NCBI RefSeq assembly: GCF_900112575.1
Contig: NZ_FOMH01000011.1
Span: forward strand, 212,595 to 276,594
Origin: Flavobacterium phragmitis
GTDB lineage: Bacteria > Bacteroidota > Bacteroidia > Flavobacteriales > Flavobacteriaceae
DNA: 64,000 nucleotides
Direction of reading: 5' to 3'
The translations under genes and the position numbers were made by a program. Shown here piece by piece: positions 20,401 to 27,194 of this stretch (positions are counted from its first letter, which is position 1; the number at the start of each line of letters is the position of its first letter). The notes beneath the pieces are model-generated. The model did not search any database and was not told the DNA's origin. It saw only the letters and a program-made list of their open reading frames with translations.

Positions 20401-20942
20401 ATGAAGTGAAAAAAGAAATGGCTTCCATAAAAATCGAAAACAAATCTAAAGTTCCAGGTTTTGGAGGTGTTTATTGGCAATACTTTGAAGATTTGGACAA
20501 AATTAAAAACAATTCCAGTGCAATTTTATCTGTTTCGAAAGAATTATATCTAAAGAAAAGTACTCTCAAAGGAAATCAATTAGAAAAAATTACAACAAAA
20601 AATCCATTAAAAATTGGAGATTTGGTTACGGTTCGACTTATCATTACCTCAAAAGAAGATACCGAGTATGTTCATTTAAAAGATATGCGTGCCTCATGTT
20701 TTGAACCTGTCAATGTTCTTTCTGAATATCAATACAAAAATGGATTAGGTTATTACATGAGTACAAAAGATGCGGCCACACATTTGTTCTTTGACCAAAT
20801 CAAAAAAGGAACTTATGTTTTAGAATATGATATTCGAGTAAATAACATTGGCGAATTCTCCAACGGAATTACCACAATCCAAAGTATGTATGCACCAGAA
20901 TTCGCAAGCCATACAAAAGGAATTCGAGTGAAAGTTCAATAA
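14445..20942 (+). CDS. alpha-2-macroglobulin-family protein with embedded SusC-like regulatory and TonB-plug domains
   Basis: The 2165-residue exported protein starts with a signal peptide (MKNILFVFLLISTVLFSQ; no lipobox Cys). ATG 14445 is preferred over an upstream in-frame TTG at 14409, because the signal peptide begins there. MG2-like DRAIYRPGQTVYYKG is near residue 563, with FRVEEYKRPKFEV after it and a bait-region-like domain up to about 1170. Then comes an insert: ISGIVTDNNKLELPGVSVTV (about 1184), EEVVVVGYGVQKKK (1260-1273, identical in style to SusC TonB boxes) and a plug ending GSRAANGAIIITTKK (about 1377). A2M resumes at SETAFFFPNLRTDSKG (about 1392). The thioester motif is intact: Cys1620-Ala-Glu-Gln1623. 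A2M proteins trap proteases through the thioester. No barrel follows the plug. The insert sits where the bait or exposed loop would be expected. It could take part in TonB-dependent or receptor contacts, which is inference. Confidence 0.9.
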   Translation: MKNILFVFLLISTVLFSQQNDKKWDNVIALENQGKVKAANEIVSKIYKKAVNQKDEVQMIKCFFYQSKYLQVVDENAQTKILNNLQTDINRASIPSKAILNVVYAKCLTDYYSNNRYQINIRTNTTVLDSDFLTWTDSNFISQINLVLKNSLENEAILKNTSLIKYEVVFDYPTLEKFKTLNVFNYILSENISIITKKLRTWEIKKSEFFDFKKELLGNSNDFIKLNFDSVSNENLKIILKLYQKQEINNPSVENIWQRIQFSKNYIVDADEDYIKALTAFQKQTNDVNLIHNIQLEKAYYLAQHASKHTYPDYNVKAVATLDSILKTENKSNAYKLALQKKEAILHKFLNVKLQKYIYNNENTRGYIRYQNIENLKISFFKISQAQIKQTKTYKRDSIIENLVTKTKPTASQIYPLVDKKDYYEYSTEVLLPKLEIGSYLVYFESESDTKGKKATAFETITVSQFIVLASQNEKQENYQVLDRKTGKPLENITVKTPSFSVITNKNGNAILNKVKDGYNELISFYTSNDTLSVNKNYLYYNTEYDDLNNKDQKFSATVEFYLDRAIYRPGQTVYYKGIAVQRLKNKVSVVPYTSFKVTVEDANQNHFKEFDVTSNEFGSFSGEFILPKTGLTGTFTIKAEEPDDYEKDNAYDKTKNEHPFWDNVNLSYSELGFRVEEYKRPKFEVNFEPKKGSFELNKLAKVNGTAKAFAGSNISDAKVTYTVTRSTNYFRDYYSQEPNEVLKTGETKTDASGKFTIDFTALPSENAIKEKLPVFSYLIKASVTDINGETHDAQTTIKVGYHDLELNTIVKTLISTKNKNDIKLTSTNLNGESKTVKGDVKIYFLNPISTKFKTRVFPNPDIEAISDAEFEKLFPYESNIKLKDKTPEILVFTKKIDTETDKTLPLDFIINYKSGNYKVVFSAQDSFGNLIENSSTFKIKQSKDKFDASRLFTAEQINSDAKKDGFALIKLTSVIPDLYIIGTANFEGNIFSEETYHLENHETVIRIPLKKEFKDIVTINFENVFENEKFDNSISVALKSEKPELKFDVDTFRSKLQPGSSENWSFKLTGTATKKEAEVLASMYDASLDQFATKNWERWNSYYNSGSIVHGTTKSVLGNEKTNTIISYPNSTSKSIELKNESTKLIWFGFDFNSSNYNALYLQREYQRQLSKKVKKPANAKMISGIVTDNNKLELPGVSVTVKGTQRSTTTDYDGYYEIEANENEELVFSYIGFKSETVVISQNKIQNIILKDESSNLEEVVVVGYGVQKKKSLTGAVTQMVVQEDNTVYNTAGISDSLSGKVAGVSVSDYKVMIRGNGSISSANSPIYVVDGIIVANIDSIDPKDILAIDVLKDQKATALYGSRAANGAIIITTKKALEGLTQVKARKNLSETAFFFPNLRTDSKGKVSFNFTSPEALTAWKLRLLAHNKDAVVGYLEKNVVTQKELMVLPNFPRFLREKDTIVISTKISNVTNETKTGIASLQFFDASTMQPIDAKMLNAKNIKNFTIPAYGNTTANWTITIPEGLQGIQYKIVAKAGNFSDGEENIIPVLTNNMLVTESIPIWVRENSTKEYTFENLKNNNSTTLKNHQFTLEYTSNPTWLAIQSIPYLMEYEHECAEQTFARFYANSLATEIIASNPKIASIFEEWRKNEKLNSKLDDNEELKSLILAETPWLNDAQNENEKKRNLALLFDLEKMKTSQDAAFQKLKQKQLPSGAFSWFGGNYENEYITRHILAGLGHLEKLQKNNTTSQLEQITATAIPFIDSKFLEYYKATTKNLKKSDKLIWLNPYSDLHYLYTRSFYLEKYPLPDTLKKASKLYIETAKKSWLNYSLYEKGLAALTLNRFGEKATAKTILESLKETASNNEDWGMYWIANKSGWYWYQAPIETQALLIEAFAEINNDTKSVDAMKVWLLKNKQTKNWPTTKSTTEAIYALLMQGTDWLSVKDNTVIKLGDEKIMTKKLSENEKEAETGYIKLNWKADEVKKEMASIKIENKSKVPGFGGVYWQYFEDLDKIKNNSSAILSVSKELYLKKSTLKGNQLEKITTKNPLKIGDLVTVRLIITSKEDTEYVHLKDMRASCFEPVNVLSEYQYKNGLGYYMSTKDAATHLFFDQIKKGTYVLEYDIRVNNIGEFSNGITTIQSMYAPEFASHTKGIRVKVQ

Positions 20943-21023
20943 AAATTCCAAATTTTGAAATTGCTTCGCCAGTTCGCTAGCGCTCGTGTCCAAATTCCAA
21001 AAAAAGTATCTAGTATATCTTTG

Positions 21024-21139
21024 TGTCAGTCTGAGCGAAGTCGAAGACCCTTTCCAGTTGGCAAGCCTTCGACTTCGCTCAGGGTGACAGTAGATTTCAA
21101 AATTAACTTTTTGTCATAAAACCAAAGCAACAAAAAAAC
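21024..21139. repeat. 116-bp direct repeat, copy 1, containing an inverted repeat
   Basis: This copy is near-identical to 21166-21281. Within it GTCAGTCTGAGCGAAGTCGAAG (21025-21046) faces CTTCGACTTCGCTCAGGGTGAC (21067-21088), an imperfect inverted repeat able to form a long hairpin. The CTGAGCGAAGTCGAAG core is a well-known dispersed intergenic palindrome of Flavobacterium-type genomes. Confidence 0.85.
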
Positions 21140-21165
21140 TGTTAGGTTTGCTTTTGCGTATCGAT

Positions 21166-21281
21166 TGTCAGTCTGAGCGAAGTCGAAGACCCGTTCCAGT
21201 TTGCAAGCCTTCGACTTCGCTCAGGATGACAGTTGATTTCAAAATTAACTTTTTATCATAAAACTGAAACAACAAAAAAAC
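21166..21281. repeat. 116-bp direct repeat, copy 2, containing an inverted repeat
   Basis: Same length and order as copy 1 with a few substitutions (for example GGATGAC for GGGTGAC and TTTTTATC for TTTTTGTC). A 26-bp spacer separates the copies. The end of this copy runs into the terminator hairpin at 21277-21308. Confidence 0.85.
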
Positions 21282-21308
21282 CTAACAGCTTTAATTCTGT
21301 TAGGTTTT
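21277..21308. terminator. bidirectional terminator between the A2M gene and the S46 peptidase
   Basis: AAAACCTAACAG (21277-21288) and CTGTTAGGTTTT (21297-21308) form a 12-bp stem with an 8-nt loop, with A-rich and T-rich flanks on either side. It can serve both convergent genes. Confidence 0.72.
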
Positions 21309-21403
21309 GAATTTTTATTTTACATCGAACCATATAATCCCAATAATTTCATTTTTTTGAGAAATTGGAATTTGGGATTTATAAATTGGAATTTAAAATC
21401 AGA

Positions 21404-23548
21404 TTATTTAGCAATCGTCAATTCGTCGATAATGTTTTTTGCTCCTGCGTATTTGTCGATAATCCAAAGTACGTAACGAATATCTACGTTGATTGTTCTT
21501 TGTAAATTAGAATCAAAAATTACGTCACCAGCCATCGCTTCAATGTTTCCGTCAAAAGCAATACCAATTAATTCGCCTTTTCCGTTCAAAACCGGTGATC
21601 CTGAATTTCCTCCAGTAATATCGTTGTCTGTCAAGAAGTTTACTGGCATGTAACCTGCTTTATCAGCATATTGTCCAAAATCTTTTTTCTTGTTCAATTC
21701 TAACAAACGAGCTGGCAAGTCAAATTCCTGATCTCCTGCTTTGTATTTTTTAACCATACTTTCCATTGTAGTATAGTTATTGATTTTTGCATCATTACGA
21801 GGATCTGCAGGTAAAGCACGAACTTTTCCGTAAGTCAATCTCAAAGTAGAGTTTGCATCTGGATATTTAATCGCGTTTAATTTAGATTCTCTAAGACCTT
21901 CAACCAATTTACGGAAAGCTGTTGCGAAACCATCATCAGCTTTTGCCTGATCGTCTGTTTTAGAACGGTATTTTGTCAACAAATCATTAGAAATAATATA
22001 CAACGGATCGTGTGTAAGGGCTACTGGCTTTGGATCTGCTAAAAACCCCAATATTTTTTCTTTAGATGTAAAATAACTTTGTTCCGTTGCTTTTGCTACA
22101 TCGGCAGTAAAATCGCCATTGTTAGCCGTTTTCATTTTTGCAATTTCTGGAGCAAGTCCGTATTCAGCAGCTTTAGAAGCATATAAATTCAACTGTGCAG
22201 TTAAAATATCTTTTTCTAACGGAGCATAAAATTCTCCGTAAACGCTTTCAATCAATGCATTGATTTTAGGAAGCATTTCTGCTTTCTTCGCATCATTTTC
22301 TTTGTAGTAAGCAATTAATACATTTCCTAAATTAGCTGGTGCAGTTGCATAAGCAGAAGTACGTAAAAGCTGTGTCAAATAATTATCGTGACGGGCTTTT
22401 AAGTTTGTTTCTCTGTAATAATCGTTGATAGTCGGAATTACATTCTCGTACTTTTCTTTATTAGCAGGTTTGCTTGCCCACTCGTAAAATTTATCTTCTT
22501 GTTCTGCTTTAGTATCAACCGTTCCAGCTTTTGTTAAAGCATCGATCATACCTTGACGGTTTTTCCAGTAGTTTGCAGTCGAAGCATATTTAGAAGCGTA
22601 CTGTAAACGAACAGTTGCATCTTTATCCATATACTTTTTCATTACGTCCATTCCGGTTTTTGCACCTTCAACCCAAGCAGGATATGCATACTTAATGTTT
22701 TGCTCAATTCCTCCGGCTGGCATCCAACGGTTTGTTCTTCCTGGATAACCTAAGATCATGGCAAAATCATTTTCTTTAACGCCTTTAATACTTACTGGCA
22801 AATAATGTTTTGGTTTTAAAGGCACATTGTCTTTTGAGTAAGCTGCAGGATTTCCGTCTTTATCTGCATACACTCTAAACATAGAGAAATCTCCAGTTTG
22901 ACGAGGCCATTCCCAGTTGTCTGTATCTCCACCAAATTTACCAACGCTTTCTGGTGGTGTTCCCACTAAACGAACGTCTGTGTAATCCTGATAAACAAAA
23001 TAGTAGTATTCATTTCCTTGAAAGAATGGACGAACAGAAACCGTATATTTTCCGTTTTCGCTGTTTTCTTTTTCGATCAAAGAGATTTCCTGCTGAATCA
23101 CTTTGTTTCTTTCCGTTTCCGTCATTTGATCGTTTACTTTAGACAAGATTCTTTTAGAAACATCATCCATACGGACAAAGAAACGAACAAACAAAGATTT
23201 TGGTTTCATTTCCTGACTACGGTCTTTAGCCCAGAAACCATCTTTTAAATAGTTTCGTTCTGCAGACGAAAGTTCAGCAATTGCGCTATATCCACAGTGG
23301 TGGTTTGTCAATACCAAACCAGTATTTGAAACGATTTCTGCAGTACATCCTCCATTGAATTGTACAATCGCATCTTTCAAACTGTGATTGTTGATACTGT
23401 AAATTTCTTCGGCTGTCAATTGCAAGCCCATTTTTTCCATATCTCTATGGTTCAATCTTTCGATAAACATCAAAAACCACATTCCTTCATCGGCTCTCAT
23501 AGGGAAAGTCATAAGGCACATGGTCAAGAATAAAATTACTTTTTTCAT
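21404..23548 (-). CDS. S46-family dipeptidyl-peptidase, DPP7-like
   Basis: The 714-residue secreted serine peptidase has a signal peptide (about 1-19) and should remove dipeptides from peptide N-termini in the periplasm. The triad regions are visible: His in TNHHCGYSAI, Asp in GGDTDNWEWPRQTGDFSMFR and Ser in TGGNSGSPVLNGKGELIG. S46 enzymes differ at a residue 18 positions after the catalytic Ser: Gly in DPP7 (hydrophobic P1) and Arg in DPP11 (acidic P1). Here that residue is Gly (IAFDGNIEAM), so a DPP7-like preference is predicted. Length fits the family. It is transcribed alone and convergent with the A2M gene. Confidence 0.92.
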   Translation of the reverse strand: MKKVILFLTMCLMTFPMRADEGMWFLMFIERLNHRDMEKMGLQLTAEEIYSINNHSLKDAIVQFNGGCTAEIVSNTGLVLTNHHCGYSAIAELSSAERNYLKDGFWAKDRSQEMKPKSLFVRFFVRMDDVSKRILSKVNDQMTETERNKVIQQEISLIEKENSENGKYTVSVRPFFQGNEYYYFVYQDYTDVRLVGTPPESVGKFGGDTDNWEWPRQTGDFSMFRVYADKDGNPAAYSKDNVPLKPKHYLPVSIKGVKENDFAMILGYPGRTNRWMPAGGIEQNIKYAYPAWVEGAKTGMDVMKKYMDKDATVRLQYASKYASTANYWKNRQGMIDALTKAGTVDTKAEQEDKFYEWASKPANKEKYENVIPTINDYYRETNLKARHDNYLTQLLRTSAYATAPANLGNVLIAYYKENDAKKAEMLPKINALIESVYGEFYAPLEKDILTAQLNLYASKAAEYGLAPEIAKMKTANNGDFTADVAKATEQSYFTSKEKILGFLADPKPVALTHDPLYIISNDLLTKYRSKTDDQAKADDGFATAFRKLVEGLRESKLNAIKYPDANSTLRLTYGKVRALPADPRNDAKINNYTTMESMVKKYKAGDQEFDLPARLLELNKKKDFGQYADKAGYMPVNFLTDNDITGGNSGSPVLNGKGELIGIAFDGNIEAMAGDVIFDSNLQRTINVDIRYVLWIIDKYAGAKNIIDELTIAK

Positions 23549-23861
23549 GTTATTTTGTTTAAGTGATGCGAATATAGCTCATATTTATAATTATTCCGCG
23601 AAAAACAAATCCAAAATTGCACATGTTTTCGCTTTTTTAGTCTTTTATTAAGAATTTAACACAAAAGCAGAACACTGATTAAACAGATTCGCTATCGCGA
23701 AGACGCGGATTTAAACTGATTTTTTTTTAAATTCGTGTTTATCCGCGACTTTACGAAGTAAATCCGTTGCATCCGCGTTCTTAATGTCATTATTTATCAC
23801 AAGCAAAAAAGGATATTCAATTTCCAGAATATCCTTTTTTAAAATTGTATAAAAATATAAT
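23549..23861. other. intergenic region with CGCGGATTT-type repeat words
   Basis: These 313 nt hold no gene. Positions about 23692-23782 contain repeated words (GACGCGGATTTAAACTG, GTTTATCCGCG, AAATCCGTTGCATCCGCG) that form imperfect inverted repeats. The obg terminator is at 23805-23840. A TATATTCG box, one mismatch from TAnnTTTG, lies about 21 nt upstream of the S46 start on the minus strand. Confidence 0.6.
23805..23840 (-). terminator. Rho-independent terminator of obg
   Basis: GGATATTC (23811-23818) and GAATATCC (23827-23834) form a stem with an 8-nt loop, flanked by A6 and T6. On the minus strand it ends in a T-tract 22 nt after the obg stop. Confidence 0.85.
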
Positions 23862-24863
23862 TTACTCGTTAAGCATTTTCCAAAGCCTGTCCTTCAAATC
23901 TGTCAAACCTTGCTGTGCAACAGACGAAATAAACATATAAGGAACATCTTTGAAAGTAACATCTAGTTCAGCTTTCAATTCTGCTTTTAGTTCATCATCC
24001 AGCATATCGCATTTTGAAATCACGACAAGACGTTCTTTGTCCAGCATTTCAGGATTGTATTTCGTTAATTCGTTAACCAAAATATCATATTCTGCTCTAA
24101 TATCCGGTGCATCAACCGGAACTAAGAATAGCAACGTTGAATTACGCTCAATATGACGTAAAAAATAATGCCCAAGACCTTTACCTTCAGCAGCCCCTTC
24201 AATAATTCCAGGAATATCGGCAATTACAAAGGATTGAAAATCTCTGTACGCTACGATTCCTAGATTTGGTTTTAAAGTGGTAAAAGGATAATCGGCAATT
24301 TTTGGTTTAGCCGAAGTTAAAACAGATAATAAAGTAGATTTTCCAGCATTTGGAAAACCAACTAAACCAACATCTGCCAAGACTTTCAATTCTAAAATCA
24401 CATCCATTTCCACACCAAGCAATCCTGGCTGTGCATAACGAGGCGTTTGATTTGTTGAACTTCTAAAATGCCAGTTTCCTAAACCTCCCTTTCCTCCTTT
24501 TGCAAGAATCTTTTTTTCTCCGTCTTCGGTAATTTCAAAAAGTGTTTCTCCGGTTTCTTTGTCTTTTACAACAGTTCCCAGTGGCACTTCAATGATTTTG
24601 TCTTCTCCGTCTGCACCTGTGCTTCTATCAGAACCTCCATCCCCACCGTGACCCGCTTTAATGTGACGTGCAAACTTTAAATGAAATAATGTCCAGAGTC
24701 CTTTATTCCCAACTAAATACACATGTCCGCCTCGACCTCCATCTCCACCGTCTGGACCACCTTTTTCAATAAATTTCTCTCTATGTAAATGCGTAGATCC
24801 TTTTCCTCCTTTTCCGGATGAAACATATATCTTAACGTAATCTACAAAATTTCCTTCTGTCAT
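23862..24863 (-). CDS. obg: Obg/CgtA GTPase
   Basis: The 333-residue essential GTPase takes part in 50S ribosome assembly and stringent-response signalling. The glycine-rich Obg fold covers about 1-158 (SSGKGGKGSTHLHREKF, GGDGGRGGHVYL). The G domain follows with P-loop GFPNAGKSTLL, G2 region DYPFTTLKPN, DIPGIIEGAAEGKGLGHYFL and the specificity motif SKCD. There is no C-terminal OCT domain, which is common in Bacteroidota. Upstream DNA (24870-25079) is filled with CAGTCGCAGTTTTCAG-type low-complexity words, and no exact promoter box was found. Confidence 0.96.
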   Translation of the reverse strand: MTEGNFVDYVKIYVSSGKGGKGSTHLHREKFIEKGGPDGGDGGRGGHVYLVGNKGLWTLFHLKFARHIKAGHGGDGGSDRSTGADGEDKIIEVPLGTVVKDKETGETLFEITEDGEKKILAKGGKGGLGNWHFRSSTNQTPRYAQPGLLGVEMDVILELKVLADVGLVGFPNAGKSTLLSVLTSAKPKIADYPFTTLKPNLGIVAYRDFQSFVIADIPGIIEGAAEGKGLGHYFLRHIERNSTLLFLVPVDAPDIRAEYDILVNELTKYNPEMLDKERLVVISKCDMLDDELKAELKAELDVTFKDVPYMFISSVAQQGLTDLKDRLWKMLNE

Positions 24864-24869
24864 TTTTCT

Positions 24870-25079
24870 AAGTGTTCAGTCGCAGTCGCAGTTTTCAGTA
24901 CTAAATACGACTGAAAACTGTAACTGAAAACTATAATTTATTTTTGATTTAATCTCAATCTAAGTCCCAGCGCAAACCGCGACCGTAAATTGTGACTGTA
25001 ACTTTTTTATTTAATATTGAGCCTCAATCTAAATTTTCAGCATAAAACTGAGACTGAAAACTGAGACTGAAAACTCTTT
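24870..25079. repeat. CTGAAAACTG-type low-complexity intergenic repeat
   Basis: Short permuted words such as CAGTCGCAGTTTTCAGT, GACTGAAAACTGTAACTGAAAACT and GACTGAAAACTGAGACTGAAAACT recur through this gap. Similar words occur at 34140-34225 and 34725-34755. No gene is supported here. Confidence 0.7.
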
Positions 25080-26354
25080 TTACTCTTTTAGCGCTCTTAC
25101 AAGCACTTTGTCAATCTTAACTCCATCCATGTCGATAACTTCAAGAACGAATTTTTGCCAAACTAACTTTTCACCTTCTTTTGGAATATGAGAAAGCTCG
25201 GTCATAATCATACCGCTTACGGTGTTTACTTCATAATCATTGGTTAATTCGTCTAACTCGAAATACGTTAAGAAATCGTGCAACGAATAATGTCCGTCAA
25301 CCAGCCATGAACCGTCTTCTCTTTCTATAAGCTGGAATTCGTCTTTATAAAATTCCGATGCGTCTCCAACTAAAGCTTCTAAAATGTCATTCAACGTAAT
25401 CATACCTTGAAAAACGCCGTATTCGTCTGAAACTAAAGCGTAATGAATTCCTGTTTTTTTGAAGTTTTCCAAAGCTTTATAAGCTGTGGTATGCTCCATT
25501 AAATAAGGTGCTTCAGTTATAATTGAGGCAAAATCGAAATTATCGTTTTCAATATTTGCAAATATATTTTTTAGGGTTGCAACTCCAACAATATCATCAT
25601 AATTGTCGTTGTAAACTGGATAAACCGCATGCAAATCCTGAACAACCAATTCCTTAATTTTTGCCTTGTCCGCTTTTAAAGGCAACATGTCAACCGATTT
25701 ACGGTGTGTCATTAACGAACTTACTTTTCGATCTCCAATATGGAAAACACGTTCCACAATATCTTGTTCAATTTCCTGAACTTCTCCAACTTCGGTTCCT
25801 TCTTTAATGATGGCTTTAATTTCTTCTTCGGTTACTTTTCCGTCGGCGGTTGGTTTAATCTGAAAAACATTCAGCAGGAAATCTGTTGAAGAAGTTAACA
25901 GCCAAATAAAAGGCGCCGTGATAATCGAAATAATTTTCATTGGCATTGCTACCATTTTAGCAATTGCTTCCGGATAATTTAATCCGATTCGTTTTGGAAG
26001 TAATTCTCCTAAAACCAATGAGAAGAAAGTTAAAACTACCACCACAATTCCAACTGCGATTGAATGTGCATAAGGTTTTAAAGCTGCAAAACCTGCCACA
26101 AATAATTCAACATCAGCAGTGATTTTGTCTCCGGAATAAATACCCGTCAAAATTCCGATTAAGGTAATTCCGATTTGTACTGTTGATAAAAATTTGTTTG
26201 GCGAATTGGCTAAATCGAGTGCCGTTCTAGCACTTTTGTTGCCTTTTTTCGCTGCTGTTTCCAACCTGTTTTTACGGGCTGAAATTAAAGCGATCTCAGA
26301 CATGGAGAAAACTCCGTTTAGTAGAATTAGAAAAAATATTATTAGTATTTCCAA
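25080..26354 (-). CDS. hemolysin-family CNNM/DUF21 membrane protein with CBS pair and CorC_HlyC domain
   Basis: The 424-residue protein has an N-terminal DUF21 membrane domain with about four transmembrane segments (1-180; starts EILIIFFLILLNGVFSMSEI). Two CBS motifs follow (about 205-325, with MTHRKSVDMLPL and HYALVSDEYGVFQGMITLND) and then a C-terminal CorC_HlyC domain (about 340-422). The family includes CNNM-like Mg2+/Co2+ transport proteins, and the name hemolysin is historical. The start is a TTG at 26354, because no better ATG precedes the first membrane helix. Confidence 0.9.
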   Translation of the reverse strand: MEILIIFFLILLNGVFSMSEIALISARKNRLETAAKKGNKSARTALDLANSPNKFLSTVQIGITLIGILTGIYSGDKITADVELFVAGFAALKPYAHSIAVGIVVVVLTFFSLVLGELLPKRIGLNYPEAIAKMVAMPMKIISIITAPFIWLLTSSTDFLLNVFQIKPTADGKVTEEEIKAIIKEGTEVGEVQEIEQDIVERVFHIGDRKVSSLMTHRKSVDMLPLKADKAKIKELVVQDLHAVYPVYNDNYDDIVGVATLKNIFANIENDNFDFASIITEAPYLMEHTTAYKALENFKKTGIHYALVSDEYGVFQGMITLNDILEALVGDASEFYKDEFQLIEREDGSWLVDGHYSLHDFLTYFELDELTNDYEVNTVSGMIMTELSHIPKEGEKLVWQKFVLEVIDMDGVKIDKVLVRALKE

Positions 26355-26409
26355 TTGATAGGGGATTCGTTATAAAATAGTCTCGTTAATGTAATTCGTA
26401 ATCGTAATC

Positions 26410-26555
26410 TAAATAGCCCAGATGGAAGTGAATAGCCCGGAGCTAAAAAAACTAATTTTTCCTGCCAGAAAACAGCGACCGGAGGAAGCTCGTTTTATGA
26501 TTTGGAAAAATAGTTTTTTTAGCGAGGACTAGTAACGTACAGCTGGAAAAAGCTT
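26410..26555. repeat. structured intergenic element with long inverted repeat
   Basis: GCTAAAAAAACTAATTTTTCC (26442-26462) pairs with the segment at 26504-26523 apart from a 1-nt indel. Fixed-looking words flank it (ATAGCCCGGAGC, GCGACCGGAGG, AGCGAGGACTAGTAACG). Its layout resembles dispersed intergenic elements of Flavobacterium genomes. It carries no ORF and directly abuts the adk stop codon. Confidence 0.6.
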
Positions 26556-27128
26556 CTACAAATTATCTATAACTGACGTTAAGCGCTCTGTAATATCTTT
26601 AATTTCTCCGATACCGTTTACAGCGTAAAATTTATTCTGTGCTTTGTAGTAATCGATTAACGGAGCTGTTTTTTCATTGTATTCCTGATATCTCACACGA
26701 ATTTTTTCTTCGTCCTGATCATCTGCTCTTCCGCTTGTTTTTCCTCTTTCTAATAGACGTGCTACTAAAATTTCGTCATCAGCTTCTAAAGCGATTGTTG
26801 CTGTTACGCTAGAACCAATTGTTGGCAAAAATTTGTCTAAAGCTTCTGCCTGATTGATTGTTCTTGGGTAACCGTCGAACAAAAATCCTGCTGTATCAGG
26901 ATGTTTTTTTACCTCATCAATTAACATTGCAGTTGTTACTTCGCAAGGAACTAATTCTCCATTGTCCATAAAAACTCTTGCTTTTTTTCCTAGTTCAGTA
27001 TCATTTTTTAAATTGAAACGAAAAATATCTCCTGTTGAAAGGTGTGTTAAATTGTATTTTTCTTTTAAAAATTCTGCCTGAGTTCCTTTTCCTGCACCAG
27101 GCTTTCCAAATAAAACAATGTTAATCAT
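26556..27128 (-). CDS. adk: adenylate kinase
   Basis: The 190-residue enzyme converts AMP plus ATP to two ADP. The P-loop is GKPGAGKGTQ (about 8-17). The AMP-binding segment is THLSTGDIFRFNL, FLFDGYPRTINQAEAL follows, and the LID position has RLLERGKTSGRADDQDEEKIRVR. It is the short form without the extended LID insertion, normal in Bacteroidota. It sits 66 nt downstream of hpt, so the two purine-salvage/energy genes probably share a transcript. Confidence 0.96.
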   Translation of the reverse strand: MINIVLFGKPGAGKGTQAEFLKEKYNLTHLSTGDIFRFNLKNDTELGKKARVFMDNGELVPCEVTTAMLIDEVKKHPDTAGFLFDGYPRTINQAEALDKFLPTIGSSVTATIALEADDEILVARLLERGKTSGRADDQDEEKIRVRYQEYNEKTAPLIDYYKAQNKFYAVNGIGEIKDITERLTSVIDNL

Positions 27129-27194
27129 AATTGAAATGAGTGTTGTTACTTCTGTCTTTCAGAAGTTTTAAAATGAATATATAGTTGTGTTTTG

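Larger units (their letters stand above)
20943..21403. other. intergenic region with two direct repeats and hairpins
   Basis: These 461 nt between the A2M gene and the convergent S46 peptidase hold no gene. They contain AAATTCCAAATT-type low-complexity words at both edges, a palindromic GCTAGCG stretch near 20975, two 116-bp direct repeats (21024-21139 and 21166-21281) and a terminator hairpin (21277-21308). Confidence 0.8.

Noticed and set aside
21024..21281. CRISPR array
   Set aside because: There are only two copies, each 116 bp with an internal inverted repeat, and no cas genes. Spacer-repeat periodicity is absent throughout the window.
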